Shown here: positions 37,165 through 50,398 of the stretch, in pieces
Numbering within the stretch: position 1 is the stretch's first letter
Layout of the letters: each line of letters opens with the position of its first letter
Assembly (NCBI GenBank): GCA_030549335.1
Contig: CM060198.1
Span: 47,705,353-47,769,352 of the forward strand
DNA from: Pontederia crassipes
Taxonomy: Eukaryota > Streptophyta > Magnoliopsida > Commelinales > Pontederiaceae
Direction of reading: 5' to 3'
DNA: 64,000 nt
Notes under the pieces: generated by a model
Database searches by the model: none
What the model was told of the DNA's origin: nothing
What the model saw: the letters and a program-made list of their open reading frames with translations, nothing else
Position numbers and translations under genes: made by a program

Positions 37165-37564
37165 TTCCTCCCTTGTGCGATGACTGGTTGCAGTGGACAC
37201 CAACGAGTACTGAACTATTTCAGTAGGACGAAGGCGGTTGGGCGAAGACGACGACGAAAGTGAACGACGAAGGGGAGGGGAAACAATCGGGTCCACCAGC
37301 AAAGTTAGGTTAACTTTTTTACTAATGTGTATTTTGCACGAGAAAAGGGCATTAGTAAGGGATGTCCTGACACGTCGGATGCCTGATTGCATAGAGAAGT
37401 GAGAAAATTACCTTGTGGACGCCATGTCGACAACACAAGATCACATGTCAAAAGGACAATTGGTGAAATAAGTTAAAAGATGGATAACAGTCTAGTTACA
37501 AAATGAAGTTGAAGGGTAGTACTAGAAAAAATATCAAAGTTGGAGGGAATTTGATAAAATTTAT

Positions 37565-40500
37565 CTTACCTCAAAGAGAATATATTGAGATATTCCCATT
37601 GGTCATATCCTGCAACCAAACAACACCTAAGAAAATAAGTTATGCGAGTTCTCGTCTTGGAGTTTGAGTAGTGTAATATAGGGATAATTTTTTAGTTTCA
37701 TGGGGGTATCTGTGATGTTATATGAAGAGTTCATGTGTTAGAGTTGGGCGTGTTCAACAAAATGCTAAATGACTTTATCGGTTGATAACCTCTTGACAAT
37801 TGACTGACTGCTGCCAATTAGTTGCTGGTCTGAACTACAAGTTTTAAGCAACTCATTTATACCCTTATTTTAAAGTCATCATACTTTTAATCAATGCTTG
37901 CTAATTTTATCAAAGTTGAATGACAACTGAGTCCACTCTTGTGCTTTCTATTGTTCTGATATTTTGATGTATTATTTGGGATCAAATTTATTTTAATGGC
38001 CCTATTTTTAATTAGACATCACACAAATTTTGTGTTATTTTCATTATTTGCTTTGATAATCTCCCTCATGGTTAATTGGAATGACCAGTTGATCTCATGT
38101 AACAATAAATCAAAACATTGGCACGAACTAAAACTTCAAACATAATGTTATAAACACAATTAGAGGGTTCTTTGGCTGTGGCAAGAATAATAGTGGAACA
38201 CAAATTTTTTATCCTAAAATGTTCCTACAATGAGAACAAAACGGGAACAACAAAGTTCCAAGGGGAGGCAAGAACATTTCTATCGCTACTTTATGTTATT
38301 TTTGCAATCATTAAAAATGATCCCACATGATGTTCAAAACGGTTTTTGGATGAAAAAAAATAAGAACAACGGGTAATTCTTATTTGTTATGTGAAAGTAG
38401 TTCAGATTGATCTTCAGTACGAAATTGTCATTTTCGAGTCGATTTTAAATTAAAAAATAAAAATCACTAATCAATTTTTTTGAATGCTTTTTTGTAACCA
38501 TACTTTTATATAATTATATTTTAAAAATATACATAATAAATTAAAATTAACATAAAAATAATCAATTTTATAATTCAATATAAAATATACTATTGAAATT
38601 TTAAGCTTATGAATTTTGCATTTCATAATTTGATAGAAAAAATGAAGCTTTATATAAAAACTATTTTATCTCTAATATAAATTTAATAACTTATAAATTA
38701 ATTATATAAATAAAAATGGGCTCCATTGGGTCCTATGATTTTTTCGGATGGGCCATAGTTTTAGCGGTGAATTTTAATTTATTAAAAAGTCACCCTAAAT
38801 TATAATCAGGCTCCTATTTTTTTACTTTTTTGGATTGAATGATTTTTTCGGTTGGGTTAGATTTTCCTTTTTTCTCACTTAGATTATCCCCACTAAACGC
38901 CTCCAACACTTATGGAGATAAAGAGTCTATAAAAGGCAAAATATATGAACAGGCATCATAATTATCCTAGGAGTATGATTTATAATTTCTTATACCTTCT
39001 GATAGATTTTCCTTCCTGTATTTTATGAAAAAATATTCAATTATTGAAAATTTTTTTGTTAGAAGAAATCAAATTTCATTTTCTCTTAATTTATTTTATG
39101 ATTTAAAATTTCGAACTTGAATGTAACTTATACTTAATGCTCCTATATATATATATTCTTAGCAAGTAGACCTGAGTTTGGCACCAATTTAGTGAATAAT
39201 TGATCGAACAATGCATCAAAATTTGTTAACATGAAACTAGAGTCATCGATCAATTTAAGCTAGGTTCCTAATTAATTGGCCGACCTTGTTGACTTGAGCC
39301 GGGCTACAAACTTTGAAGGCTGAATATGGGCCAAGTCAAACCAAATCCGGTTCAAGTTCTACTGTACCCAAGTATCTTTTTTATTAATTTGACTCGAATA
39401 TTATTAATTATGGATCATTAATTATCTTATTTAATAACTAATAACTTAAATTGTCATCTAAATTTATCCTAATTAAGATTGAAAATTGATTTAGTTAACC
39501 ATTTTATTTGCTTTCTCATTTACTAAATGCTCAAATCTCTCATGTTGACATCATACTTCTTTTATTTCAAATCACAAATATATATTTTCTCTAACTAATT
39601 AATTAAGGTTAAAAACAAAGAAATCATTGTTCCTTATGGAATTAATTATTTTAAGCTATACTTTATCTTTGATATGATATGTTATACTTGCTAGTGTAAT
39701 TACACATAATTTGCATGAATCTACGTCAAAGAATCAATAATTAACTTGTAACGCCCAACTCCCTATTTCTATGGCACACATCAACTATAAAATGTCGATT
39801 TTATAACACAATGTTGAAGTAGCATTTTGGTCCGTAGGTAATGCTGGGCTTTGGTTGGTCGTGGTTTAAAGCCATTACCAACACCTTTATGTTTTTCTTT
39901 TGTTTCTTTTATCTTTCACTTTCTTATCTTTTATTCTTAATTTGAGCTACATCTTTTGCTATGTTTATAAACATATTATTTAAAATATATAATATCATGA
40001 ATTAAGATATGTATAAAACTACTAGTTTTAATCATTTGACATTATAGTAAGTAGCATATTAATATTTATTTCTAATAATGTATTTTACTATTTTATTCTT
40101 TAAATTGTAATACGTAATTAAATAATAATACGTTATGATGTTGAAAAGATATATTATAATATATTAATGTTTATAATGACATGCCAATCATTGTGATAAA
40201 ATAATAATAGTCAACCCATTAAAAAATGTCAAAGTTCTATTCCAAAAAAAAAAATAAATAATGAAAATAGTAATAATAAATCTAATATACTCTATAACAT
40301 CAAAATCTTGTAATGTATTAAAAATAAACATTTGTGAGTTTATAATTTGTAAATTTTAACATATTAATCATTCATGTTATCATAGTTTTTTTAAATATTT
40401 ATTATTATATTTGATGTGCAAAAACTATATCATTAAATTAATATTATATCTAAACTCTATGTATTTATGATATGATTCTATCCCCTCTAAAATGAGTTCA

Positions 40501-41520
40501 AGTATCTCGAATTTGACAACCTTCTTCATCTATGATAGAATTAAAGATTGGACAATTTTAATTCTAAAAAAAAACGATTGTAATATTTGCTTATCCTCAA
40601 TTAGGAGTGATATGATCTCACAAAAAAGTTGTGTAGACCTACGGTAGGCTAAATTTTGCAGGTGATCCCTTGAGTATAAGTGAATGAGTAAAATTTGCAG
40701 ATGATCCCCAATGAAAAGTCATCATTACAATAATCATAAATATTGCAATGAATTTATATATAGGTTGGATACTTTTATATTAACTATAAAAATAATATTA
40801 ATTGAATTAAATAATTCTCATATAATTTTTTTATAACTTACTTTTCTAATGTAGTTTCATGATAGCATAATAGTTAATTTAATTATGTGACCACTATATG
40901 AGGATATGATTCTCATATTTAGATTTGAGGGTGTTGGATGGATCTACCTAGTGAACAACTAGACCAAACCACCAAGGGTTGGGTCGATTAGCATTGAAAA
41001 AAAAATTAGAGTGGACCGAATGATCCGTTTTTTTATTTATGTGTAAAAATAATTATTTTTTACTTAGTTCAGAGAGTTTAGGTAATTTAAAATTTAAAAT
41101 ATATGAAAACAAACACTTATATAGAAAATATTTAAAATTTTAAGGAATTATTTTCATGGTTTAAACTAATTTTTTTAAAATTTTAAAACATAAAAAAATT
41201 TAATGTTAGTTGGGTAACTTGATCACCTGATTTCACTCAACCTAATCAGACAAAAAATCATTGGGTTGGGTTGGTTCACGTCCAACTCAACCCGAGAGCA
41301 TCCATATTTAAATTATAAGTTAATTACCTTCTATCTGTATTGAAAAAGAGAATCATATTTAGAAAACAACAACACTTTAAGGTTCATTTATCAAGTCATA
41401 TCATGGAAAGAAACTTCAAGCGCTGAGAGGTGGCATTTCTATAATAATAATCATGCTTATTTTTTAACACAAAAATGGGTTATCTATTGATTAATGTGCC
41501 AGAAATACAAAATACGAAGG
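37565..41520. other. AT-rich gene-free stretch
   Basis: I see no gene here. The sequence is strongly AT-rich. Near 39749 a segment begins TGTAACGCCCAACTCCC, like the LTR termini of the chromoviruses in this window, but no matching second terminus follows, so it may be an LTR fragment. At about 40930-41310 GGTTGGGT-like sequences appear in both orientations and may be a decayed MITE. Neither is called as a feature. Confidence 0.5.
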
Positions 41521-41529
41521 AGATCGTGA

Positions 41530-41867
41530 GGAGGGTCCCCATTCCAAAAGTTGTTCGAAGCACTACTCCTGTCTAAAGAAGCCAAAAAGTCTGCAATCAT
41601 GATTAAAATGCCCTACAATAATCCCCATGCTTCTAGTGCCAAAACTGAATCAACATTGTACTTCAAAGATCCTACAATGATAAAGGAAGAGTTAGGGGCA
41701 CGAATAAAGAAGCCTACTCCCCCTGAAAAGTCTAGGCCAACGAAGGACCAATTGAGAAGGACCCAATCGGCTACCATGGGCTCCCACCAGACTCGCATGG
41801 AGCCTTGGAGGTGAAATGTCTCAGACACAAGAGTGATTGCATATTCATTTGCCGATGCGATAGCCAA
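41530..41867 (-). pseudogene. RNase H-like fragment of a non-LTR retrotransposon type
   Basis: The minus-strand frame has the reverse-transcriptase-like RNase H pattern seen in plant LINEs and LINE-derived proteins. It has a W..P...W..LN opening, a GGVGFFIRAPNSSFIIV segment for the glycine-rich turn, and LALEAWGLL for the glutamate helix. The usual first catalytic aspartate (NVDG) is replaced by serine (NWSF). It is short and without neighbours of the same element, so it is a relic. Confidence 0.6.
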
Positions 41868-41984
41868 CTCCTAGACCCTATTGATCACCTCTTATTGTGC
41901 TCATAATTATTATAATTAAATCCATGAAATTACATAAAATTTGATCATATTTAAAGCACTTTTCACTTATTATTAGGAGGAAAT

Positions 41985-43400
41985 TGAATGAGTAAAAGTA
42001 GGAAATTGAATCAACATCTCAAAGATTTTTTTCGAAATATATGAGACAACAAAGCTAAATAGAGTCTCACAAGAAACATTGAGATTGAGAGTCTTTTCTT
42101 TTTCACTGAGGCAAAGCCAAACAATGGCTACAGTCGCTGGAACCCCGGGAATTAACCACCTAGGAACAACCGGTAAAAACTTTCTTGTCAGAATATTTTC
42201 CTCCAAATAAGATAATTAAGATCAGAAATCAAGTCATTAGTTTTGTTCAAAAAGATCAGGAAATATTGTACGAAACTTGGCAAAGGTTTAAGACATTACT
42301 AAGATCGTGTCACCATCACGGTTTGAGCAAATGAATTTTAGTTCAATCTTTCCACAATTGACTGAATTATGCTTAAAAAATGGCACTTGATGATGCTGCG
42401 GATGGTGTATTTATAAAGAAAAATGTAGACGAAGCATACCGACTTATAGAAAAAATAGTACGGAATCAGCATTTTCTAGCTCACTCAAGGTCCAATGAGC
42501 CAATTGCTTTCACTCAAACACGATTGGATTGTGAGGATTTTTCTTCTAAAGTGGAGTACATCGTTCAGAAGGCAATTAGTAGACTAGGACTCAATGAAGT
42601 TAATCCTACTGTTAATATGATAGTAAGATGCTGAGATATATGCAGTTCATCCGATCATATTTTCGTGCACCGTGAATTATTAAAGCAGCAATGACATCAA
42701 CATCAGGCAAACGTGATAGGCCCTTATCCTTCTAATAATGATCCATACTCCAACACTTTCAATCCTAGATGGAAGAATAATCCAAAGTTTTTCTATAGAG
42801 ACAACCCTTAGCAAGCTCAAGTTCCTACTTGGCAAAATAGATTCAATCAAAGAACACAACCTCAAAACTCTTCACCGGATCAAGGATCATCTTCTATGAG
42901 TAAGCTCGAAGTAATGATGGAAAAGTATATGTCAAAACAAGACACTTTGATGCAGAATATGTTTGAGAAGATTGAAAGCCTCTCCATTCATAACAAAATG
43001 TTAAAAACACAGATAGCCCAACAGGCAGCATCTTCTTCAAGACAACCAAGGATTTTACTTGGACAACCAGAGAAGAATCCAAAAGAATAAGTTCAAGTTG
43101 TCACCTTAAGAAGTGGGAAAACATTTGAAAATACTAAAAGAACAAGATTAGAGGCCTCGATAGTGGGAAACGAGGAAATTTCAGAACAAGATAAAGTAGT
43201 TCAACCAGAGGTTAAGCTGAATGAACAAAATGAAGTCAAGCAAAAGACTACAGAAGGACATTCTAGCTACTCTGCTCGAATACCGTTCCCTAAAGCCCTC
43301 AAAAAATCCAGACAAGATCAGCAGTTTGGCAAGTTTGTAGAAATCTTAAAGAAACTCTATATTAATGTACCCTTCGTTGAAGCCATACAAGAGATGCCGG
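41985..43400 (+). pseudogene. Athila gag, truncated and broken
   Basis: The gag domain begins without a start codon, around HLKDFF (about 42010). It continues through WLQSLEP (near 42126) and YETWQRFKTLL (near 42270) to MALDDAADGVFI (42380). Further on come an asparagine- and glutamine-rich linker (near 42720-42870), a coiled coil (MSKLEVMMEKYMSKQDTLMQ, 42896 on) and VTLRSGKTFE near 43105. It has stops and at least one frameshift in a T run near 42030. I do not see an intact zinc knuckle. Confidence 0.82.
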
Positions 43401-43479
43401 CCTAGGTAAAATCCCTCAAAAATATTCTATCAAAGAAAAGAAGGATACAAGAAAATGAAACAGTTGGTTAACTACTATA

Positions 43480-44769
43480 GTCAGTGCTATAATTCAAAAC
43501 AAATTGCCCCCGAAACTAAAAGACCCTGAGAGTTTTTCTATACCATGTGAAATTGGAAACAGATGAATACAAAGAGCTTTATGTGATCTTAGTGCTTCTG
43601 TGAGCATTATTCCCCTTTCATTATGCAGGAAATTTAAAATGAGTGATATTAAGCTCACAAATATGTCTCTGCAATTAGCAGACCGATCCATCAAAATTCC
43701 ACAAAGAATTCTGGAAGATATATCGATCAAAGTAGAAAATTTCTACATACCAGCTGACTTCGTAGTTCTAGATATGGATGAAGACAATCAAACTCCCATT
43801 CTGTTGGGAAGACCTTTCCTAGCTACTGCAGGAGCAGTAATAGATGTTAAACAACATCGTCTTACTTTTCAAATAGGTGATGACATAGTCGAATTTTGAT
43901 TGCATCATATTATCAACTATTTAGATATGAAAGATTACCACCTTCAACCTGAGCAAGTGGATCCTCTAATACAGAAGGTAGCATCAGTTATCCATATATC
44001 TGATCCTTTAGAAGTATCCCTCTAGGCTCAAGAATCAGCTTTATGGACAGAAGAAGAAGCCAACATACTTACAAGTCATATGCTCTCAACGTAGATACAA
44101 CACTTAGACAATTCACTGGAGGATCAATCTACCGATCTCTTGCAGCAGTCTAGCTCAAAGAAATCAATGAAACCCAAGTTGAAGAAACTTCCTCAAAATC
44201 TCAGATATAAATTCTTAGGAGAAGACTTGACTTACCTAGTGATTGTCAGCGCAAATTTAAAGACGAATCAACTTCAACAACTATTAGACAAGTTAAAAGC
44301 CTAGAAGTATGTTATCGACTATACACTGGACGATCTTAAAGGAATCAACCCTTCTATTTGCATGCATCGCATTCATATGGAAAAAGATTATAAACCTTCC
44401 ATAGAAGGACAAAGAAGGCTCAATCCAGCAATGAAAGAAGTAGTGAAAAAAGAAGTGATTAAACTTTTGGATGCTAGAATTATCAATCCCACATCAGACA
44501 GCCAACGGGTGAGCCCCATGCAGGTCGTGCCAAAAAAGGGTGGAATGACCGTAATAAAGACAGAGTCAAATAAACTCATCTCCACATGAACTATAACTAT
44601 GGAGGATGTGTATTGATTTCAGAAAGTTAAACAAAGCCCCTTGAAAGGACCACTTTCCCCTACCTTTCATCGATCAGATGTTAGAAAGGCTGACAAACCA
44701 CTCTTCTGCTATTTAAATGGATTTTCTGGATTCCATCAAATTCCTATTCATCCACATAATCAAGAAAAG
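43480..44769 (+). pseudogene. Athila protease and N-terminal half of reverse transcriptase
   Basis: The protease has ALCDLSASVSIIPLSLCRKF (43575-43634), keeping the catalytic aspartate but with serine where Athila usually has glycine. It ends after PILLGRPFLATAGAVIDV (near 43795-43850). The reverse transcriptase starts around 44362 with RRLNPAMKEVVKKEV, SDSQRVSPMQVVPKKGG and GFSGFHQIPIHPHNQEK (near 44722-44769). The frame breaks after 44769 in the middle of the polymerase domain. Confidence 0.82.
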
Positions 44770-44899
44770 TCTCACAGAAGTGCTCTACAAACATCATCTT
44801 TGCATAATCTTTCATTTAATTAACATAATAAATTAGTTTGGATGTTCATTTAGTGATATTTATATATAGTAATTAATATTCTGATTAGAGCATAATGAC

Positions 44900-47595
44900 T
44901 ACTTAACTGTCGATAAATTTTACAAAAGTAATTACATTAGTTTATTAGGAATAAATTGTGAGATTTTTAAATATTATAACATATATGTTTAAATAGGATT
45001 AAGTACGCTTAATTAGGGTTAAAACACTTAATTATGACAAAAAATGTGATTGGCCATCACTTAAGCTCTAAGTAGTTGAAGTAGACAAGTGAACAACTGC
45101 TTAGATGGATATTTTTTTTTAAACTGCCATATGACGTCAGAAAATACTAAAAACAATATATAAACAACTTAACTCTATCATTTGACGGCCAAAAAAATTC
45201 CAGAGGAAGAACTCGAGCAAAACGACCTGGGGAAAATCGAGAACATAGGCTATTCAAGGTGAGGTTTCGATCTGAAAATTATTCTTCTGATTGAGAGGAT
45301 CTTTCCTTCATGATTACCGAACCATAAATTATGAAATTTTGTATGGTTACTGCATACAAAGCTAGCTTTCCATGACCTCTGAAATCACCTAAAATAGAGT
45401 TTTATAGAGGATGTTATGTACTTAACTTCGCTGGTCACTCATCTTGTCCCGAGTCTGATATAGGTTCAACTTGTGAATTAGGGAACGGTTTGAATATAAT
45501 GAATTAGGACTTGGAATTTGGATATAATTAATTAGACATTCTCAGAGTTCGGTGAGAAGTTGAATCATCCTATTTGGACTTGTATTTTGGGAGAAATTAA
45601 TTTTTTATTTCATAGTGATGCTTCTGCGAGATTCCAGGACATGGACAAATCATGACCCTAATTAACTTTTTTTATAAGGTCATATAAGGAGTTAAATTCT
45701 ACAATTTTAATGCCTACACACTACTGAAGTCTAGATTCTAGAAAAATTAGGATCTCGTCAAATAGATAAGTATTGTTAAAGATATAAATTAATTATTCAG
45801 TGACACAAACCCTAAGTTAGATTTCCTGGGATATTTTGAATTACTCATTTGGACTTAGTTAATGATATTTATGATATTGGAAATCTTAGTAAGTCTAGTT
45901 TCTAATTTATCCAAAATCATGAGATTTGCCTTTGTGGTTAAGAAGTTATGAATTATTCATTGACAAGTACTCAGTCTGAAATCTTGAGAAAACACCTAGT
46001 CAAACTATGGATGATTGAGAAGTTCCAATTGTGAAATAGCCTATGAACATAAATACTTAGAAATTGGTACTAGAGGAGATTATAGGCATTTTAGGGTGCA
46101 TAAACATTCATGCATCATGAGCATGCATTGCATATTACCTTCTTAGATATTGAGAAGTAAAAATTACTTATAGGAAAACATCAAGTTGCAAGTGAAAGGG
46201 AGAAACTCTAATAAACCTTCTTGAAGGGATAAAATACAAGGTGAGTGGATAAATTTACAACATAGCAAAATGTTATATGTTAATTCATTAATTTATGATA
46301 TTATCTCAAGCAAAGATTATTATTATTATTATTGAAATATATATTGAGTTATGAAAGATATTTATGATATGTTTCAAGAATATCATATGAGATGGAGTAA
46401 CCTTTTACACAAAAATATTTTTAGGGAACAATGCTTGTGAAGTTAAAATAAGTTTTATTTAATAATGATATGGAAATTATGACATGAATACTTTGATATT
46501 ATTAAACTCCACATGTTCATTAATCATGCTGTTTGAAAAAAGTCTTTGGGACCGCTTTCGATATACATGAAGCCTTTGGAGCATGTATCGGGTGTCTTTG
46601 CCCTTTGAAGGTTGCTCTGCGTGCATATATTGACCCATGATATGCTCTGCGTATCTGAAAATCATGATTGGGTGACACACAATCATGATTGGGATAAGTA
46701 TTAACCCATGATTTGTTCTGCGTATTTGAGACTCTTTAATTGTGAAGCTCTGCTTAACTGTATGACACACAATCATGGAGGGATACGTATTGACCCATGA
46801 TTTGCTTTGCGTATCTGATACTCTTGATTATGAAGTTCTGCTTAACTGTATGACACATGATCATAGAGGGTTACGTATTGACCCATGATGAGTATGTGCA
46901 ATGATACATGTGTGGAGTTTAACTTTGAATATGATGATATCTTGAATAATTTTTATTTATGTAAAAGTTCATATGATTTAGAAACTTATGTGATATGAAT
47001 TATGATTTAAATGTTTTCTCACATGAAAAAACTATTTATTTAAATATTATATGCACTCGTATTGTTCCCCTATGTTGTACATTTATTTCACTCACTGAGC
47101 AAATGATTGTTGCTCACATTACCCTTGTTAAATTTTTCAGATGATTATAAGTTCTTGAGTTGAGTTGACTTGAAGCTTGGTTTGATGCATATAGAAGAGG
47201 TCGAACCGCTAGAGCATTGCTATTTTTCTTTCACTTTTATTTTTCTTTCACTTTTGTTTTTGAAACATGCATGTAATAGATAATCCTGATGTTGTAATTA
47301 AGTTGGTGAGAAAACATTTTGTAAAGTTGTATAAAACCTGATCCTGTGGGGTGTTATATGTGAGGTGGTTAGTGGAAAAAAAATTATAATGATAATATGT
47401 GAATGATATATCTTATAACTGTTTATTTAAACTTTGATGAATATATATATATATATGAATTCTTTGTATGTATTGGCAAATAATACAAAATAAATAAGGG
47501 ATGAGGTTTTGCTGATTTTATTTATAGAATTGCTAAACATAATTAAGAAAGGTAATAATTGAGATTAGAACTTAGTCACAGAGTGTGGTGTGACA
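44900..47595 (+). repeat. LTR-like part of the gypsy remnant
   Basis: It ends GTGTGGTGTGACA directly before a primer-binding site, which marks a 3' LTR terminus. The segment near 45195-45270 (CTCGAGCAAAACGACC onward) resembles the transcribed leader region of gypsy LTRs. Its start is not recognisable, so 44900 is nominal. It contains tandem repeats at 46618-46890. Confidence 0.55.
46618..46890. repeat. About three tandem copies of an 88-90-bp unit
   Basis: Two full units (46674-46763 and 46764-46851) are flanked by partial copies on both sides. Each contains GACACACAATCATG, GTATTGACCCATGAT and CTGCTTAACTGTAT. They lie within the LTR-like part of the gypsy remnant. Confidence 0.82.
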
Positions 47596-47600
47596 GATTT

Positions 47601-47612
47601 TGATATCAGAGC
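47601..47612 (+). promoter_or_regulatory. Primer-binding site of the gypsy remnant
   Basis: TGATATCAGAGC matches the initiator methionine tRNA site at 11 of 12 positions and lies five bases after the LTR end. Confidence 0.75.
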
Positions 47613-48269
47613 TTAGGTTATAAGATTCTGTAGACAGAATGACTTAAGTTTAAGGTTAGGTGACATTATGTGCATTAGATTAATAGTGCATGCTTTTGAT
47701 TACTTTTCTTCTTTTATTTTTAAGGGATAAAGATATCACCACTTGAGTAATGTGGTGAGGGACAATTTGATATTATTGGCATTTGTAAATTTGCTCCGCC
47801 TTATGGTCGACCTACTAGGAATTCATTTTTATCTCATGCATTATGCATCGGTACATGGTGTGACATTTGATACCAACAATGATCCTCCTTATGTGATGAT
47901 GTGATCATAATAGGTCCATCAATAATGTTTCATGATGGCAATGTTACAGATCAAACTAGTAGTACTTGCAAAAGATATAAATGAATATGGAGTTCAAAGG
48001 GACTAAGTGGGAAATGATGACATTTTTATTTCTTTAAATATCTAAGACTATAATGTCTTACCCGAAGGTGATTGATTAGTTCGTCAACATACCACTTCAC
48101 ATTATTTTAAAGAAAAAGTTTACTTTGAGTTATCAAGAATATTATGAGTTACATTTTCTGATAAATGTTAGAATTTTCTCCTTTTGCATTATTGATATAA
48201 TAATGACAGAGAAGTTAATTAAAAAGGAATGAGAAACTTACTTTGCTTTTGTCATCGAGATAAAGGTAA

Positions 48270-48900
48270 AAGGGGTCACAATTGGAAGATATTCCAATTA
48301 TATAAGAATTTGTAAAATATTCCTAGAAGATCTTCCTAAATTATGACCGAGGAGATAGAGGGATTTTTTATGGATCTAGTCCATAGAACTATTCCTACTT
48401 TTAAGACTCTTTATTGTAGAACATCTATAAGATTAAAAGACTATTGGAGCATTCCGATGAGATTTGTATTCAATCAAAATTCTAAGTTTCAAACTTATTC
48501 TTCAAGAAGAAAAATAAGTACCTTAGTTGGGCATGAATTATATACAATTCAAGTGATTGTGAAGAATCACTTAATAAGAATGGGTAACTTGATTGATGAA
48601 CTACAAGTACTACTAGATTCTCAAAAATGTCTTTAAGATATGGATACCATTAGCTAAAGTTAAAAAAAATGGTATATCTCAACCTCTATATACATGGAAC
48701 TTGATATGATCATTGTGAATTTTTGACCATCAAACCACTCATAAACTTATGATCTCTCAATTCCGAAGGTCGTGCACATCATGAGAGATATTTAAACATT
48801 ATTTCATAAAACTATTATGGAAAAAAAAAATAAAACTAAGAACCAAATTATGTGTGAGTTTTGGCTTGACCTCATAGTATTAGATCATGCCAATTCTAAG
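48270..48900 (+). pseudogene. Highly degenerate gypsy pol fragments
   Basis: At 48280-48420, when frames are switched, the sequence resembles the protease-polymerase linker of gypsy elements (ILEDLPKL, then MDLVHRTIPTFKTLYC). Near 48690-48720 MELDMIIVNF resembles the integrase core start. Stops and frameshifts are dense. The assignment rests on weak similarity. Confidence 0.4.
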
Positions 48901-50398
48901 AAAAACAAATCGTCCTTGGTATGTATGATCATCTGATATATCTGAATGTCTTTGATCAATTATTTATCATGTAATCTTTCTTCCTAATATAGAAAGGAAG
49001 TATGATGTGTTCCCTTGCCTCTAATCTCAGAAAATATGAAGTAATCATTTTATAATTGAGTACGAATAAGCTTGTTGATTGAAACAATAACTTGTCACAA
49101 AGAATAACTAATTTGCATCTTATATCAGAAAGAAAATGTAAAAGATAAGAAAAGTCACATCCTAAGATATTGTGTTATAAATGTTTTGCAATGAGACATT
49201 GTATTTTGGAATAAATACATTTGAACCTTATGAAGGTGTAATGAAAGGATATTTACAAGCTACCTTTCATAGTTTTGTATTTAACATACATTGGAATACC
49301 CATATGTATGAGAATCAGATAATAAATATGTATTACATCATTGTTATTCTAATTTTAACAATCGAATCTTTAGGTTTGAACACTATATTTGTTCGACTCT
49401 CTCAAGTGATTACGGTTATTCTAAATTTGTGAATATTATATGTATGAATTGACTTTGAAACTTAATTCTACAATATTGGGATTGATCCAAATAAAATATG
49501 TTGATAGAAAGATTAAAAAAAAGAATAAAGTGTATTATGTTGTTTTGAATAGTCAAAATCAATTTGCAAAATATGCTATAAATAACATAAGTGAAATATG
49601 AATATGATCATGAAAACTTTTAAAATATATATGAATGATCCTTAATATGAAATTAGAAATTACTTGTGTTGGATGTATAGATAGTAAAGTATAAATTTTC
49701 TTCTTTGGGTTTGAGAACATTAAATCTTAATAAGATTATACAGGATATTGAAAGTTCTATAAGGACAATCAATAAGAGAATAGATGCTTGTAATCATATA
49801 AGGACATTATGAGATGTTTATATTAATAAAAAATGGTAAACATTTTATAGAAATGAATAATAATATTAGACTACGCATAAGGGTTGGAAAATCAATTATC
49901 AAATCAGTTTAGTGTTGAAAATTGATACCTAGTTCATATGGTTCAAATTATGTGATGATCATTAAAGTATCATTGTCTAATGTGAATTATTATCAGTGGT
50001 TTTGAAATCACTATGAAACCTTGAATTGCTATTATTGATATAAGAATTATTGTCAACTTTTAATACATAGTTGTCAAACAACATTTATCATTATACATTC
50101 GAAATTATTGACGATTCTTGATTAGTTGTTATCGATTGCAATTCTTCATATTTGGGAAGTGATTTTACTCATCATTATCTATCACATCTCATATAGGGTG
50201 ATTGATTAAATCACCATTATCACTTCTTTATGGGTGATAAATGATTTGCCATTTCGGACTTTAGTACATCCACCAATTCTGGAAGTTTAAAGAGTTGTGA
50301 GAAAGCTTCTCGAAAGATTATTGGAGTGCTGCATCCTCTAGTTATCTATCGAGAACTTTAATTGGGTGTTCATCAATCACGAAATGTTGGTTGGATGT
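48900..50398. other. Unassigned right part of the gypsy remnant
   Basis: AT-rich sequence in which I recognise no domain. Short frames here have no similarity I can name. Confidence 0.4.

Larger units (their letters stand above)
34829..37392 (-). other. Candidate 5' exon of the MULE, split by the solo LTR
   Basis: On the minus strand, an open frame from the ATG at 37392 runs to the solo LTR and, reading across one copy of the duplication, continues in the same frame to a good donor (TTTCAG/GTATGT) at 34829. That is about 76 codons before and 36 after. The serine- and arginine-rich product has no recognised domain. It may be a MULE leader ORF or host sequence picked up by the element. It is the only sign of an untranslated or coding first exon for the transposase. 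Confidence 0.35.
30553..37562 (-). mobile_element. Decayed MULE (MuDR-like) with two nested insertions
   Basis: The core is a MuDR-type transposase on the minus strand (34378-31270). Long imperfect terminal regions face each other. The left (from about 30553) has repeated CCTCCAACTTT-like segments, and the right (to about 37562) has the same type in reverse complement (near 37495-37550). No 9-bp duplication could be matched, so the ends are approximate. Subtracting the CACTA-like insertion and the solo LTR leaves about 3.5 kb, a normal MULE size. Confidence 0.6.
44770..50398 (+). mobile_element. Gypsy retrotransposon remnant inside the Athila polymerase
   Basis: This 5.6-kb segment interrupts the Athila reverse transcriptase between two codons. 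An LTR-like portion ends at 47595 (GTGTGACA), followed by an initiator-Met primer-binding site. The rest resembles gypsy gag-pol only in short degenerate pieces. A second LTR and target-site duplications were not found, so the boundaries are set by the Athila codons on each side and not by the element itself. Confidence 0.6.

Noticed and set aside
39749..39830. LTR start at TGTAACGCCCAACTCCC
   Set aside because: No second terminus, duplication or internal sequence could be matched, so it is mentioned only in the spacer entry.
41551..41814. 87-codon plus-strand frame
   Set aside because: It is antisense to the RNase H-like fragment, which has recognisable motifs.
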